Numbered from the stretch's first letter, positions 16,363-23,474 are shown. The stretch: DNA of 25,039 nt from DATGKD01 sp035294855 (GCA_035294855.1 DATGKD010000110.1:1-25039), one strand, 5' to 3'. A program made the numbers and translations. Notes: generated from the letters alone by a model not told the origin.

Positions 16363-17124
16363 GTGGTGCAGACACTGTTGACGGCGGGCGAGCAGACCGA
16401 GTTGATCGGCCTCGAGGTGGTCGACCTCGACGTCGGCGGCACATGGGAGTCGCGCGCTGATCTCGAGGTCGTCGCCGTCGTGCTGAGCGGAAGGGTCGGG
16501 GTATCGGTCGACGGACGAGACCTCGGCGAGGCGGGTGCCCGGCGCAGCGTCTTCGACGGGCCCGGGCACGCCGTGTACGTGCCTCCCGACGGCGCGGTGC
16601 GCGTCACCGCGCGCGCCGCGAGAGCCGCGCTGGCCGTCGTGTCCGCGCCGAGGAGCTCGAGCCCGCCGGGTGTGCCGCGGGTCATCGGCCCGGACGACCA
16701 ACGCGTCACGGAGACCGGACGCGGCAACTGGGCGCGGTCGGTGCGCACGTTGCTCGGCCCGGAACAGCCCGCCAGCCGCCTGCTCGTCGGCGAGACCGTC
16801 AACCCTCCGGGCAACTGGTCGTCGTACCCGCCGCACAAGCACGACGTGCAAGCCCCGCCGCACGAGGTGCGCCTCGAGGAGGTGTACCTGTTCAAGGTCG
16901 ACCCGCCCGGTGGCTTCGGGGTGCAGCTCCGGTACGAGGACGACGGTCACGAGGAGGCCCTCGTCGTCCACGACGGCGACGTGGCCGTCATCGGCTCGGG
17001 GTACCACCCGGTGGCCGCCGCCCCGGGGTACGCGCTCTATTACCTGTGGGCAATGGCGGGCGAGGGGCGCGAGCTCGCCCCGCACTTCGACGCCCGCCAC
17101 GCCTGGGTGCAGGAAGAAAGGTGA
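16363..17124 (+). CDS. iolB: 5-deoxy-glucuronate isomerase (IolB)
   Basis: A 253-residue double-cupin protein of the IolB/KduI family; IolB isomerises 5-deoxy-glucuronate to 2-deoxy-5-keto-gluconate in myo-inositol catabolism. The second half is very typical: NPPGNWSSYPPHKHD, EVYLFKVDPPGGFGVQ, VHDGDVAVIGSGYHP and ALYYLWAMAG. Likely metal ligands are His158, His160, Glu173 and His215. A TTG at 16330 is possible, but AGGAGG (16351-16356) sits six bases before the GTG at 16363 (nine before a second GTG), so one of these is the start. No other iol gene is present in the window; its neighbour is a fucosidase, so a role in a different deoxy-uronate or sugar route is possible. Confidence 0.9.
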   Translation: MVQTLLTAGEQTELIGLEVVDLDVGGTWESRADLEVVAVVLSGRVGVSVDGRDLGEAGARRSVFDGPGHAVYVPPDGAVRVTARAARAALAVVSAPRSSSPPGVPRVIGPDDQRVTETGRGNWARSVRTLLGPEQPASRLLVGETVNPPGNWSSYPPHKHDVQAPPHEVRLEEVYLFKVDPPGGFGVQLRYEDDGHEEALVVHDGDVAVIGSGYHPVAAAPGYALYYLWAMAGEGRELAPHFDARHAWVQEER

Positions 17125-17216
17125 CCGCCGCGAAATCCCCAGGCCGCCCCCCTTGCGCCCGGAGGCGAACAGGTGTTCGATAGCCCCTCCGGCGAGGGTC
17201 GCCGGGCGCAGAGGTG

Positions 17217-17222
17217 AAGGAG
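17217..17222 (+). promoter_or_regulatory. Ribosome binding site of the Gly-Gly-tailed small gene
   Basis: AAGGAG followed by five bases and a GTG. It sets the start of a gene that is otherwise hidden inside a longer frame overlapping iolB. Confidence 0.75.
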
Positions 17223-17227
17223 ACGCT

Positions 17228-17461
17228 GTGGGCACGATCCGGATTCTCGACTCGAGCGGCGACACCGCCGTTGCCTGGGACATCACCGACACCGAGACCG
17301 TGCGCGCCGCCGAAGAGCTGTTCCGTCGGCTGATGGTCACCGACAAGAAGATCCCGTTCGCCCGTCCGCTCGGCGCCTCGTCGGACACCGCCGTGCAGAT
17401 CGACGAGTTCGACCCCCGGGCCGAGGAGATCCTCTTCGTCCGTCCCATCGCCGGCGGCTGA
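17228..17461 (+). CDS. Small protein ending in Gly-Gly, unknown function
   Basis: A 77-residue protein with no assigned family. A strong AAGGAG site (17217-17222) five bases before the GTG at 17228 argues that it is real. The predicted order is a strand pair (TIRILDSSG, AVAWDI), a helix (TVRAAEELFRRLMV), an irregular middle, and a final strand EEILFVRPIAGG that ends exactly in Gly-Gly. That strand-strand-helix-strand order and the tail resemble beta-grasp carriers such as MoaD, which ends in PPVAGG, but there is no clear sequence match elsewhere. It has no cysteine. It sits 15 bases before another unknown gene and about 100 bases after iolB. The carrier idea is inference only. Confidence 0.72.
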   Translation: MGTIRILDSSGDTAVAWDITDTETVRAAEELFRRLMVTDKKIPFARPLGASSDTAVQIDEFDPRAEEILFVRPIAGG

Positions 17462-17476
17462 CGCCAGCGGTGGCCG

Positions 17477-18025
17477 GTGATCCCCCGGCTCGAGGTCGTC
17501 GACGAGATCGACGGCCGGGGAACGGTGGTGTCGCTCGTGGGGGGCACCTACGACGGGTACGAGGTGCTGCACATTCCCCGCCGTGCGAGCTCGTGGCGTG
17601 GGTCGCGGCGGGGGCCGCTCCGGGGACCGGGTCGCGCTCCGGCGGATGGTGCCGCGCTGGTGGCCGCGATGGGGAGGGCCGAGGAACTGCTCGTGAGCCT
17701 TCTCGACCCGGGGCAGAAACGGGACTGGACCCGGCACCGCCACTTCTGGGTGTCGACCCCCTACGGGGAAGTCGAGCTGGGCACCGTCAGCAACCTGACC
17801 TTCCGGCGCAACGACGGACGATCGCTCGTGCTGTGCGCGCTGCCCGAACCGTGGTCGGATCTCCCTGACGCCGATATCTGGACCAACCTGCTCCTCAAGC
17901 TGCGGGTATCACCGGAGGAGTTCTTCGCGGTGGCCAACTACCGAGAGGGCAGCACGTGGCGGCGGGGGCCGGTGCCGGTGGTGCCGGTGGTGCCGGTGGT
18001 GCCGGCTTCGGGCGTGCGGGCGTGA
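17477..18025 (+). CDS. Conserved-looking protein with a single cysteine, unknown function
   Basis: A 182-residue protein I cannot assign. Residues 1-57 start with a strand-rich segment and include an Arg/Gly/Pro stretch. Residues 60-158 look like a folded domain: helix AALVAAMGRAEELLVSLL, aromatic RHRHFWVSTPYGEVELG, strand SLVLCALPEPW with the only cysteine (Cys120), then DADIWTNLLLKLRVSPEEFFAV. The C-terminus is a Pro-Val repeat produced by a 9-base DNA repeat. The GTG at 17477 lies 15 bases after the Gly-Gly-tailed gene and has no clear ribosome site, so translation may be coupled. I recall similar WTNLL-type hypothetical proteins in other actinobacteria but no function. There is no signal peptide or membrane helix. 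Confidence 0.68.
   Translation: MIPRLEVVDEIDGRGTVVSLVGGTYDGYEVLHIPRRASSWRGSRRGPLRGPGRAPADGAALVAAMGRAEELLVSLLDPGQKRDWTRHRHFWVSTPYGEVELGTVSNLTFRRNDGRSLVLCALPEPWSDLPDADIWTNLLLKLRVSPEEFFAVANYREGSTWRRGPVPVVPVVPVVPASGVRA
17971..18005 (+). repeat. 9-base tandem repeat coding a Pro-Val tail
   Basis: Almost four perfect copies of GGTGCCGGT (17971-17979, 17980-17988, 17989-17997, and eight bases from 17998) encode the repeated VPV tail of the preceding protein. Copy number is likely to vary without shifting the frame. Confidence 0.9.
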
Positions 18026-18063
18026 GCGAAGCGAGTCGCTTGAGCGGTGTCCGTCGCTCTGCC

Positions 18064-18147
18064 TCGTTGCGCCGCGTCTTTTGCGCCGCGTCGTTGCGCG
18101 CGTCGTTGCGCCGCTTCGTTGCTCCGCTTCGTTGCGCCGCTTCGTTG
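18064..18147. repeat. Degenerate 13-base minisatellite between convergent genes
   Basis: About six and a half units of TCGTTGCGCCGCT (12-14 bases each), beginning at 18064, 18077, 18091, 18103, 18116, 18129 and 18142. It fills most of the 131-base gap between the convergent unknown gene and sulfotransferase. A short inverted repeat, AAGCGA-G-TCGCTT (18029-18041), precedes it. I see no gene here. Confidence 0.8.
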
Positions 18148-18156
18148 TCAGCGTCG

Positions 18157-18774
18157 TCAGCTCACTGGCGGCATGCCCAACATCGTGCGGAACTCGTCCG
18201 TGGTGTTGGTGACCGGGAACGGCTCGTCCGGCACGGCCAACCCGAGACGGTCGCAGATCGGGGCCCAACCGTCCGACGGGGTCCATTCGAGCAATCGATC
18301 GGACGGAATCGCCTCGCGCACGCCGTCGTTGTGGCGTTCGTAGGCGGCGATCATGGCCTGGGGATCGTCGAACCGGTCGCTGAAACGGTCGTGGAGGAGC
18401 TTGCGGACCGAGTTCATCCACGGGGCGATCTCGGGCGGAAGGTGGTCGAACGCGAGGAAGATCGTGTTCGACGCACTCTTGTACCACTCCTCGGAATCTC
18501 GCACCGACAGCAGCACGAGCGCATCCGGGTTGGCGGCGGACAGCTCCGGCCAGAAGCTCGCGCCGGGCCAGTCGACGAGCGCGACGTAGCGGTCCAGGAC
18601 GGACCAGTCCGTCGGCTTGCCGTCGATGGCGTCCATCCAACTCGGCACCTGGGCCGGGTCGCCGAGGATCTCCAACATGTGATGGCACGGGCCGCCGAGC
18701 AGCTGCTCCAGGGCCAGTTTGAGCGAATGCGTGCCGGTCCGGCCGACACCGGCCCCCACGACCTTCAAGTCCAT
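18157..18774 (-). CDS. Sulfotransferase family protein
   Basis: A 205-residue P-loop protein of the sulfotransferase family (the compact bacterial type recalled as Sulfotransfer_4), expected to move sulfate from PAPS to an acceptor. The N-terminal VVGAGVGRTGTHSLKLALE contains the GRTGT-S phosphosulfate loop at residues 11-17; VLLSVRDSEEWYKS matches the conserved RD region that binds the 3'-phosphate, and a helical C-terminal half follows. The acceptor is unknown. I chose the ATG at 18774 because it directly precedes the family start and has GGGGGT seven bases upstream; the longer frame to 18849 has no homologous look. It is divergent from the second LLM gene, sharing a 73-base promoter region. 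Confidence 0.85.
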   Translation of the reverse strand: MDLKVVGAGVGRTGTHSLKLALEQLLGGPCHHMLEILGDPAQVPSWMDAIDGKPTDWSVLDRYVALVDWPGASFWPELSAANPDALVLLSVRDSEEWYKSASNTIFLAFDHLPPEIAPWMNSVRKLLHDRFSDRFDDPQAMIAAYERHNDGVREAIPSDRLLEWTPSDGWAPICDRLGLAVPDEPFPVTNTTDEFRTMLGMPPVS

Positions 18775-18835
18775 GGCGTTACCCCCAGATAACCGATGGT
18801 CGGCCAACGCTAAACGATGTTGCGCTCGGGGCGGG

Positions 18836-18841
18836 TAGACA
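18836..18841 (+). promoter_or_regulatory. Possible -10 element close to the start of the second LLM gene
   Basis: TAGACA lies six bases before the ATG at 18848. It matches the TA positions of a -10 box but ends in A, so it is weaker than the other three plausible leaderless examples. An AGAGGA overlapping it could instead act as a ribosome site, but it would be unusually close. Confidence 0.3.
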
Positions 18842-18847
18842 GAGGAC

Positions 18848-19732
18848 ATGGAACTCGACCTTCACGTCAGCCGGTTCGATTGGGCGGGCGGGCCGTCGGG
18901 CATCGGCCCCGGCGTCGCCGATCTCGCCCAACGGGCGCAGGCCATCGGCGTCCGCACCATGTCGTTCATGGACCACTACTTCCAGATGGACTGGATGGCC
19001 CCGGCGGAGGACCCGATGCTCGAGGGCTACACCGCTCTCGGTTTCGTGGCCGGTGTCACCGAACGGCTCCGGGTGCGCCTGCTCGTCACGGGCGTGACGT
19101 ACCGCCACCCCGGTCTCCTGGCCAAGATCGTCACGACGCTCGACGTGTTGTCGGGAGGTCGTGCCGAGCTGGGTATCGGCGCGGCGTGGTACGAGCGCGA
19201 GCACCGTGGCCTGGGCGTGCCGTTCCCGCCGCTGCGTGAACGCTTCGAGCGGCTGGAAGAGGCCCTCCAGATCTGTCAGCAGATGTGGAGCGACGACAAC
19301 GGCCCGTTCGAGGGCCGCCACTACCAGCTCGAAGCGACGCTGTGCAGCCCGCCGCCGGTCAGCCGTCCCCGGCCGCGCATCCTGATCGGCGGGAGCGGGG
19401 AGAAGAAGACCCTGCGTCTCGTCGCCCGTTACGCCGACGCGTGCAACATCTTCGGCGGCCCGGAGGACGTCGCCCGCAAGCTCGAGGTGCTGCGGCGCCA
19501 CTGCGACGACGTCGGGCGCGACCCGGCCGAGATCGAGGTGACCGCCATGTACCGCGACCTGGCGCGCGGCTCCTCGGTCGACGAGGTGGTGAGCGGCGCG
19601 GAAGCCTTCGCCCGGGTGGGGGTGGGCGCGCTCGTGACGGGGGCGGTCCCCAAGGATCCCGGGGGGTGGCTCGAGGACACCTTCGGCCCGGCGATGGACG
19701 AGCTGGCCGCCGTCAAGCCGGCGTCCTGGTGA
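18848..19732 (+). CDS. LLM-class F420-dependent oxidoreductase (second)
   Basis: A 294-residue luciferase-like TIM-barrel enzyme of the F420-dependent type (TIGR03560/Rv1855c-like by memory), distinct from the one at 7930. Landmarks are FMDHYFQMDWM, RLRVRLLVTGVTYRHPGLLAKIV, the TLDVLSGGRAELGIGAAWYEREH block, LRERFERLEEALQICQQMW, and RPRILIGGSGEKKTLRLVARYADACN. The reaction is probably F420-coupled hydride transfer; the substrate is unknown. It is divergent from the sulfotransferase and convergent with the ABC-2 permease. A 12-base palindrome, GGGTGCGCACCC (19745-19756), follows the stop and may help end transcription. Confidence 0.9.
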   Translation: MELDLHVSRFDWAGGPSGIGPGVADLAQRAQAIGVRTMSFMDHYFQMDWMAPAEDPMLEGYTALGFVAGVTERLRVRLLVTGVTYRHPGLLAKIVTTLDVLSGGRAELGIGAAWYEREHRGLGVPFPPLRERFERLEEALQICQQMWSDDNGPFEGRHYQLEATLCSPPPVSRPRPRILIGGSGEKKTLRLVARYADACNIFGGPEDVARKLEVLRRHCDDVGRDPAEIEVTAMYRDLARGSSVDEVVSGAEAFARVGVGALVTGAVPKDPGGWLEDTFGPAMDELAAVKPASW

Positions 19733-19744
19733 ACCTCCGTCGTC

Positions 19745-19756
19745 GGGTGCGCACCC
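19745..19756. terminator. Palindrome between convergent LLM and permease genes
   Basis: GGGTGCGCACCC is a perfect 12-base palindrome in the 70-base gap between convergent stops. No T-tract is present; assignment as a bidirectional terminator is tentative. Confidence 0.3.
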
Positions 19757-19802
19757 TTCGCGCGCCTCGTCGGGGCAGGTTGGTCGCGCCGTAGACGGGC
19801 GC

Positions 19803-20648
19803 TCAGGATGTCTTCAACTTCCACACCGCAAGCGGCGCGAAGACGGCCACCAGCCCCACCGACCACAACAGCGACGGCACGAGATAGTGCGCCAGCGGGT
19901 GCCCGAGGAGGGCCTGGGTGGCGTGGCCGCCGGTGAGGAGGCGGACCGTGTTCACCATCACGGACATGGGCTGGTAGTCGGCGAACCCGCGCATCCAGCT
20001 CGGCATGGTCGCCACCGGGACGTACGCCGAAGACACGAAGCTCAGCGGGAAGACCAAGAACGACAGTCCCTGCGCCGCCTGTGGGCTTCCCGCCGCCATG
20101 CCCATGAAGACGAACAGCCACACGAACGCGAAGCCGTAGAGCACGGTCAGGCCGAGAGCGGCCAGCGCGTCCGCAACCGACCCGCCCAGACGGAAGCCGA
20201 CGGCGAAGCCCACCACGGTCATGACGACCACACCCCAAGCCACGAGAGCCGAATCTGCACCCACGCGGCCCGTGACGATCGAGAGCAACCGGATCGGCAG
20301 GCTGCGAAGCCGGTCGAACAGGCCGCCCTCCAAGTCCTCGGCCACGCCCGCGGCCGCGCCCATGCCCTGGAAGAGCACGCCGGTCACCACGAAACCCGGG
20401 ACGAGGAAGTCCACGTAGGTGAGGGCGCCGGTGTGGCCCACCGCGCCGCCGAAGACGTACCGGAAGATGAGCAGGAACAGGATGCCCTGGGCCGTGCCGG
20501 CGACGATGAGGGCGGGGGTGCGGACGAACTTCTTGAGTGTCCGCGCCGCCACGTGCGCCGACGCCGTCAGGTACGAGGCGCCGTGGTTGAGCGCGGCGGG
20601 CGGTTCGCTGCGGCGCACCGGTGCGTCGAGAGCCAGGTCGATGGTCAT
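19803..20648 (-). CDS. ABC-2 type transporter permease (DrrB-like)
   Basis: A 281-residue integral membrane protein with about six transmembrane helices and the ABC-2 organisation: a cytoplasmic N-terminus with ARTLKKFVRTP, a first helix LIVAGTAQGILFLLIFRYVF, the loop EDLEGGLFDRLRSLPI typical of drug and polysaccharide exporters, and the late block SFVSSAYVPVATMPSWMRGF. Its ATG overlaps the TGA of the ATPase gene as ATGA, and GAGGAGG lies just upstream, so the two are translationally coupled. With the ATPase it should form an exporter for a hydrophobic drug, antibiotic or lipid. The PadR gene upstream is the likely regulator. Confidence 0.9.
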   Translation of the reverse strand: MTIDLALDAPVRRSEPPAALNHGASYLTASAHVAARTLKKFVRTPALIVAGTAQGILFLLIFRYVFGGAVGHTGALTYVDFLVPGFVVTGVLFQGMGAAAGVAEDLEGGLFDRLRSLPIRLLSIVTGRVGADSALVAWGVVVMTVVGFAVGFRLGGSVADALAALGLTVLYGFAFVWLFVFMGMAAGSPQAAQGLSFLVFPLSFVSSAYVPVATMPSWMRGFADYQPMSVMVNTVRLLTGGHATQALLGHPLAHYLVPSLLWSVGLVAVFAPLAVWKLKTS

Positions 20649-21619
20649 GCTGCCTCCTCTTTGGACGGGGTGGGATCGGATTTCGTCGTACGGCCGGTCA
20701 ATGCCAGGAACACCTCGTCGAGCGTGGGCCGCCGCAGCGTGATGTCCTCGACCTCGACACCGGCGTCGTCGAGGGCGCGTGACACGAGGGGCAGGAGCCT
20801 CGAGCCGCCGGGAGCCGCCAATGAGCACCGGCGCGTGGCGGGATCGGTGGTCGGCTCGGAGATGCCGAGCGCCCCCAGCACCTCGGCGGCGCGCTTCATG
20901 GTCGACACGTCGGCGGTGTGCAGCTCGATGCGGTCGGCACCGACCCGCGACTTGAGCTCGCCGGGGGTGCCTTCGGCGATGACGCGGCCTTCGTCGATGA
21001 TGACGACATGTCCGGCGAGGCGGTCGGCCTCGTCGAGGTACTGGGTGGTGAGCACGAGGTCGGTGCCCGCCTCGTTCATGGCGCGGATGCGGTCCCACAC
21101 CTCGTTCCGGCTGCCCGGATCGAGCCCTGTGGTGGGCTCGTCGAGCAGCAGGAGCTGGGGCGAGCCGACGAGACTGGCCCCGAGGTCGAGACGCCGGCGC
21201 ATGCCACCCGAGTAGGTGCGGACGTGGCGGTCGGCGGCGTCGACGAGGTCCATCTGCCCGAGGATGCGCTGCGCCGAGCGTTGCGCCTGTCGACGGTCCT
21301 GGCCGTACAGGCGGGCGACCATGACCAGGTTCTCGCGTCCCGTCATCGTCCCCTCCACGGCGGCGGACTGGCCCGCGAGACCGATCATCTGGCGAACGGC
21401 CATGGGGTCGCGCACGACGTCGTGCCCGCCCACGCGCAGGGTCCCGTGGTCCGGTTGCAGGAGCGTGGCCACCATGCGGATGAACGTCGTCTTCCCGGCG
21501 CCGTTCGGCCCGAGCACCGCAACCGGTCGGCCGGGGTGCAGAGAGAGCGTGAGGTCCGCGAGGGCCTGCACCTTGCCGAACCGCTTCGACAGGTGATCGG
21601 CCTCGATGAGAGCGTCCAT
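20645..21619 (-). CDS. ABC transporter ATPase (DrrA-like)
   Basis: A 324-residue ATPase of the daunorubicin-resistance type. Motifs are Walker A GPNGAGKT (37-44), Gln84 in the Q-loop, signature YSGGM (136-140), Walker B LLLLDE (156-161), and TTQYLDEAD, where Gln193 replaces the usual switch His, as is normal in DrrA relatives. A C-terminal extension of about 90 residues (to PTLDEVFLALTG) also matches DrrA. The start at 21619 has AAAGGA about nine bases upstream. The open frame continues upstream through a 15-base tandem repeat, but that part looks like leader sequence. It is coupled to the permease by a 4-base overlap and lies 173 bases downstream of padR on the same strand. Confidence 0.93.
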   Translation of the reverse strand: MDALIEADHLSKRFGKVQALADLTLSLHPGRPVAVLGPNGAGKTTFIRMVATLLQPDHGTLRVGGHDVVRDPMAVRQMIGLAGQSAAVEGTMTGRENLVMVARLYGQDRRQAQRSAQRILGQMDLVDAADRHVRTYSGGMRRRLDLGASLVGSPQLLLLDEPTTGLDPGSRNEVWDRIRAMNEAGTDLVLTTQYLDEADRLAGHVVIIDEGRVIAEGTPGELKSRVGADRIELHTADVSTMKRAAEVLGALGISEPTTDPATRRCSLAAPGGSRLLPLVSRALDDAGVEVEDITLRRPTLDEVFLALTGRTTKSDPTPSKEEAA

Positions 21620-21633
21620 GGGCTTGTCCTTTC

Positions 21634-21693
21634 TGGTCTCGACTTGTCCGGTCTCGACTTGTCTGGTCTCGTCTTGTCTGGTCTCGCCTTGGT
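21634..21693. repeat. Four 15-base tandem repeats in the ATPase leader
   Basis: Units 21634-21648, 21649-21663, 21664-21678 and 21679-21693 follow TGGTCTCGACTTGTC with a few substitutions. On the mRNA strand (minus) they are A/G-rich, GACAAGTCGAGACCA, and end about 15 bases before the ATPase start. Confidence 0.88.
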
Positions 21694-21792
21694 CGTCCCG
21701 AGGGCTCGCAGGCGCGCTGGGGCGCGTCGGAAGAAGGCCTCGGGTCGAGCTCGTTTCGAACTGGTCAGCGGGACCGCGCGCGCGGCCCCTCG

Positions 21793-22440
21793 TCACCGAT
21801 CGCCGACGTCGTCTTCGAAGGCGAAGTGCACCGCGTCGGGGTCGAATCCTTCGGTGTGGAACGCGCGCCACATGTCCAAGCCCTCGAGACGACCGGCGAC
21901 GATGTCGTCGACGAGGGCGGTGACGAACTTCAGCTCCGCTTCGATCTGAAGCTCCTCGTACTCGGCTTCGAGCTCGAAGATCCGCGGCAGGCCGGCGGCT
22001 TTCGCGGCGTGCATGGCACCGCGCATGCCGGCCAGCTTGATCTTGAGGGCGTCGGTCCGGGACCGCAGGGCGGCCAGCGCGTCGTCGGGATCGAGCGAGG
22101 GGAGGAACGACAGGCCGGCCATGAACGCCGGGTATTCCTTCTGGGGGACGCCGATGAGCTCGGTCATCCAGTCGTCCATCTCGCGCGACCCGTCGTCGGT
22201 GATGGCGTACACCGTCCGCTCGGGGCGTTTGCCTTCGCGCACGGTGCCGGTGGCCTTGATGAAACCCCGCTTCTCGAGCACCTCCACGACCGAGTACAGC
22301 GAGCCGTAGTTCAAGCGGACACTCTCCTGCTTGGCCCGATGGCGCAGGGTCTGCGCGACCTCGTAGGGGTGCATCGGCTTTTCGTACAGACAGACCAGGA
22401 CCGCCAGGGCCAGGGGATTCGTGCGAGACCAGGAGGCCAT
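21793..22440 (-). CDS. PadR family transcriptional regulator
   Basis: A 215-residue PadR-type repressor. The N-terminal winged helix (about residues 5-85) shows PLALAVLVCLYEKPMHPYEV, the recognition region VRLNYGSLYSVVEVLEKRGF, and the wing GKRPERTVYAITDDG. The C-terminal half (about 110-200) is long helices suited to dimerisation and drug sensing, as in PadR-s1/VirR_C-like members. It lies upstream of a DrrAB-like exporter on the same strand, the usual partnership in which the repressor is released by the exported compound. The ATG at 22440 has no ribosome site; a near-consensus promoter places initiation at the start codon, and an 18-base palindrome fills the spacer, suggesting autorepression. 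Confidence 0.93.
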   Translation of the reverse strand: MASWSRTNPLALAVLVCLYEKPMHPYEVAQTLRHRAKQESVRLNYGSLYSVVEVLEKRGFIKATGTVREGKRPERTVYAITDDGSREMDDWMTELIGVPQKEYPAFMAGLSFLPSLDPDDALAALRSRTDALKIKLAGMRGAMHAAKAAGLPRIFELEAEYEELQIEAELKFVTALVDDIVAGRLEGLDMWRAFHTEGFDPDAVHFAFEDDVGDR

Positions 22441-22447
22441 ACGGAGG

Positions 22448-22476
22448 AGAATATCCGATTACGAGTAATCGGTCAA
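22448..22476 (-). promoter_or_regulatory. padR promoter: TTGACC-17-TATTCT, leaderless
   Basis: On the minus strand a -35 TTGACC (22471-22476 on plus coordinates) and a -10 TATTCT (22448-22453) are separated by exactly 17 bases. Only seven bases separate the -10 from the ATG at 22440, so the transcript should begin at the start codon. Confidence 0.75.
22455..22472. promoter_or_regulatory. Probable PadR operator in the promoter spacer
   Basis: CCGATTAC-GA-GTAATCGG is an inverted repeat with perfect 8-base arms, notably AT-rich for this genome. It occupies the spacer between the -35 and -10 of padR, so a bound dimer would block RNA polymerase. Autoregulation is inferred. Confidence 0.7.
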
Positions 22477-22483
22477 GAGTGAT

Positions 22484-23374
22484 CTACGTCGAGCAAGCTG
22501 CTCTCCAGGGCGACATGTCGAGGCCCGGGTAGCGGCGGGCCACGCCGGCCAGCGTCTCGGCCGTCCAGAACGGGTGACCGGGGCGGGGAAAGCCGAGGAC
22601 GGTCAGCTGTCGCGGCGTGGCCTGTTGCACGAAGTTGTGCCACTCCGCCGAGAAGCCCTTGATGGGCCACGCCTGGTACCCGCCCCACTCCATGGGTGCG
22701 GCCTTGTACGAAACGTGGAGCATGAAGCGCGCCTGGGTGGGATCGGTGAAGTCGACCGACCGGTGGTACACGTCGGGCCGGTACACGACGATCGACCCCG
22801 CGGGCGCCGACGCGTCCGACGGGTCGTCGTACAGTTCGGCGTAGTCGTTCAGGTTGAGCGTGTGCTCTTCGACGGGGACGTGGCGCGTGCGCGTCCGTGA
22901 CACGAAATGCGTGGCGCCGTTGTGCGGGCCGACGTCGCACAGGTACACGAACGTCTCCATCTGGTGGTAGCCGGCTTCAGGACGCGGGACGGTCAGGGTG
23001 TGGTTCGGGAAGTCGGCATGGAGCAGCCGGTTGTAGTCGGAGGGCTGGCCGGCGTACTTGGCCGTGACGGCCGCGAGGTACATCCGGACGTCTTCGACGC
23101 CGAGAAGCTCCTGGGCGAGGTCGATCAGAACGTCGCTCACCGCCATCGCATTGAGCGAACGGCTCCGGAACGGGAATTCCGGCCACGGCGCGTCCCACGT
23201 CCGCCAACGCGCCCACTCGTCGCCGGGGTCGGACGCCATCTGCTGCGCGCTGGGGAACAGCTTCGTGAGCGCCTTGGCGGCGCCTGCGACCGACGATTCG
23301 GGAAAGGCGCGTTCGACAACGCACCATCCGTCTTCCTCCCACGATGCGCGCTGCTGTGGCGAGAGGACGGCCAT
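22484..23374 (-). CDS. Phytanoyl-CoA dioxygenase (PhyH) family oxygenase
   Basis: A 296-residue Fe(II)/2-oxoglutarate-dependent oxygenase of the PhyH family. The facial triad is His119-Ala-Asp121 in LLHADF and His204 in VYHRSVDF; Arg216 in ARFMLH is placed to bind 2-oxoglutarate. Members hydroxylate phytanoyl-CoA or many secondary metabolites; the substrate here is unknown. Two ATGs are possible, 23374 and 23392. I prefer 23374 because a -10-like TACCCT (23382-23387 on plus coordinates) lies exactly seven bases upstream, consistent with a leaderless transcript; neither has a ribosome site. It is divergent from the cyclase-family gene and ends 44 bases before the padR start. Confidence 0.87.
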   Translation of the reverse strand: MAVLSPQQRASWEEDGWCVVERAFPESSVAGAAKALTKLFPSAQQMASDPGDEWARWRTWDAPWPEFPFRSRSLNAMAVSDVLIDLAQELLGVEDVRMYLAAVTAKYAGQPSDYNRLLHADFPNHTLTVPRPEAGYHQMETFVYLCDVGPHNGATHFVSRTRTRHVPVEEHTLNLNDYAELYDDPSDASAPAGSIVVYRPDVYHRSVDFTDPTQARFMLHVSYKAAPMEWGGYQAWPIKGFSAEWHNFVQQATPRQLTVLGFPRPGHPFWTAETLAGVARRYPGLDMSPWRAACST

Positions 23375-23381
23375 GGCCGAA

Positions 23382-23387
23382 AGGGTA
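23382..23387 (-). promoter_or_regulatory. Possible -10 element of the PhyH gene
   Basis: TACCCT on the minus strand, seven bases before the ATG at 23374; no recognisable -35. Confidence 0.35.
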
Positions 23388-23474
23388 GCCATGGCGTGCT
23401 GGGTTCGGCCGTGGCCCGAGGTGGCGCGTGGCGGCGGCCAGCCGCCAATGCGGCGCGACGGGACACGCGTCAAG

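Noticed and set aside
18064..18147. CRISPR array
   Set aside because: Units are 12-14 bases with no spacers; it is a plain minisatellite.
21634..21693. Link between the GGTCTC of the exporter leader repeat and the GGTCTC of the gadB palindrome
   Set aside because: Only a 6-base match between otherwise different motifs, easily due to chance.
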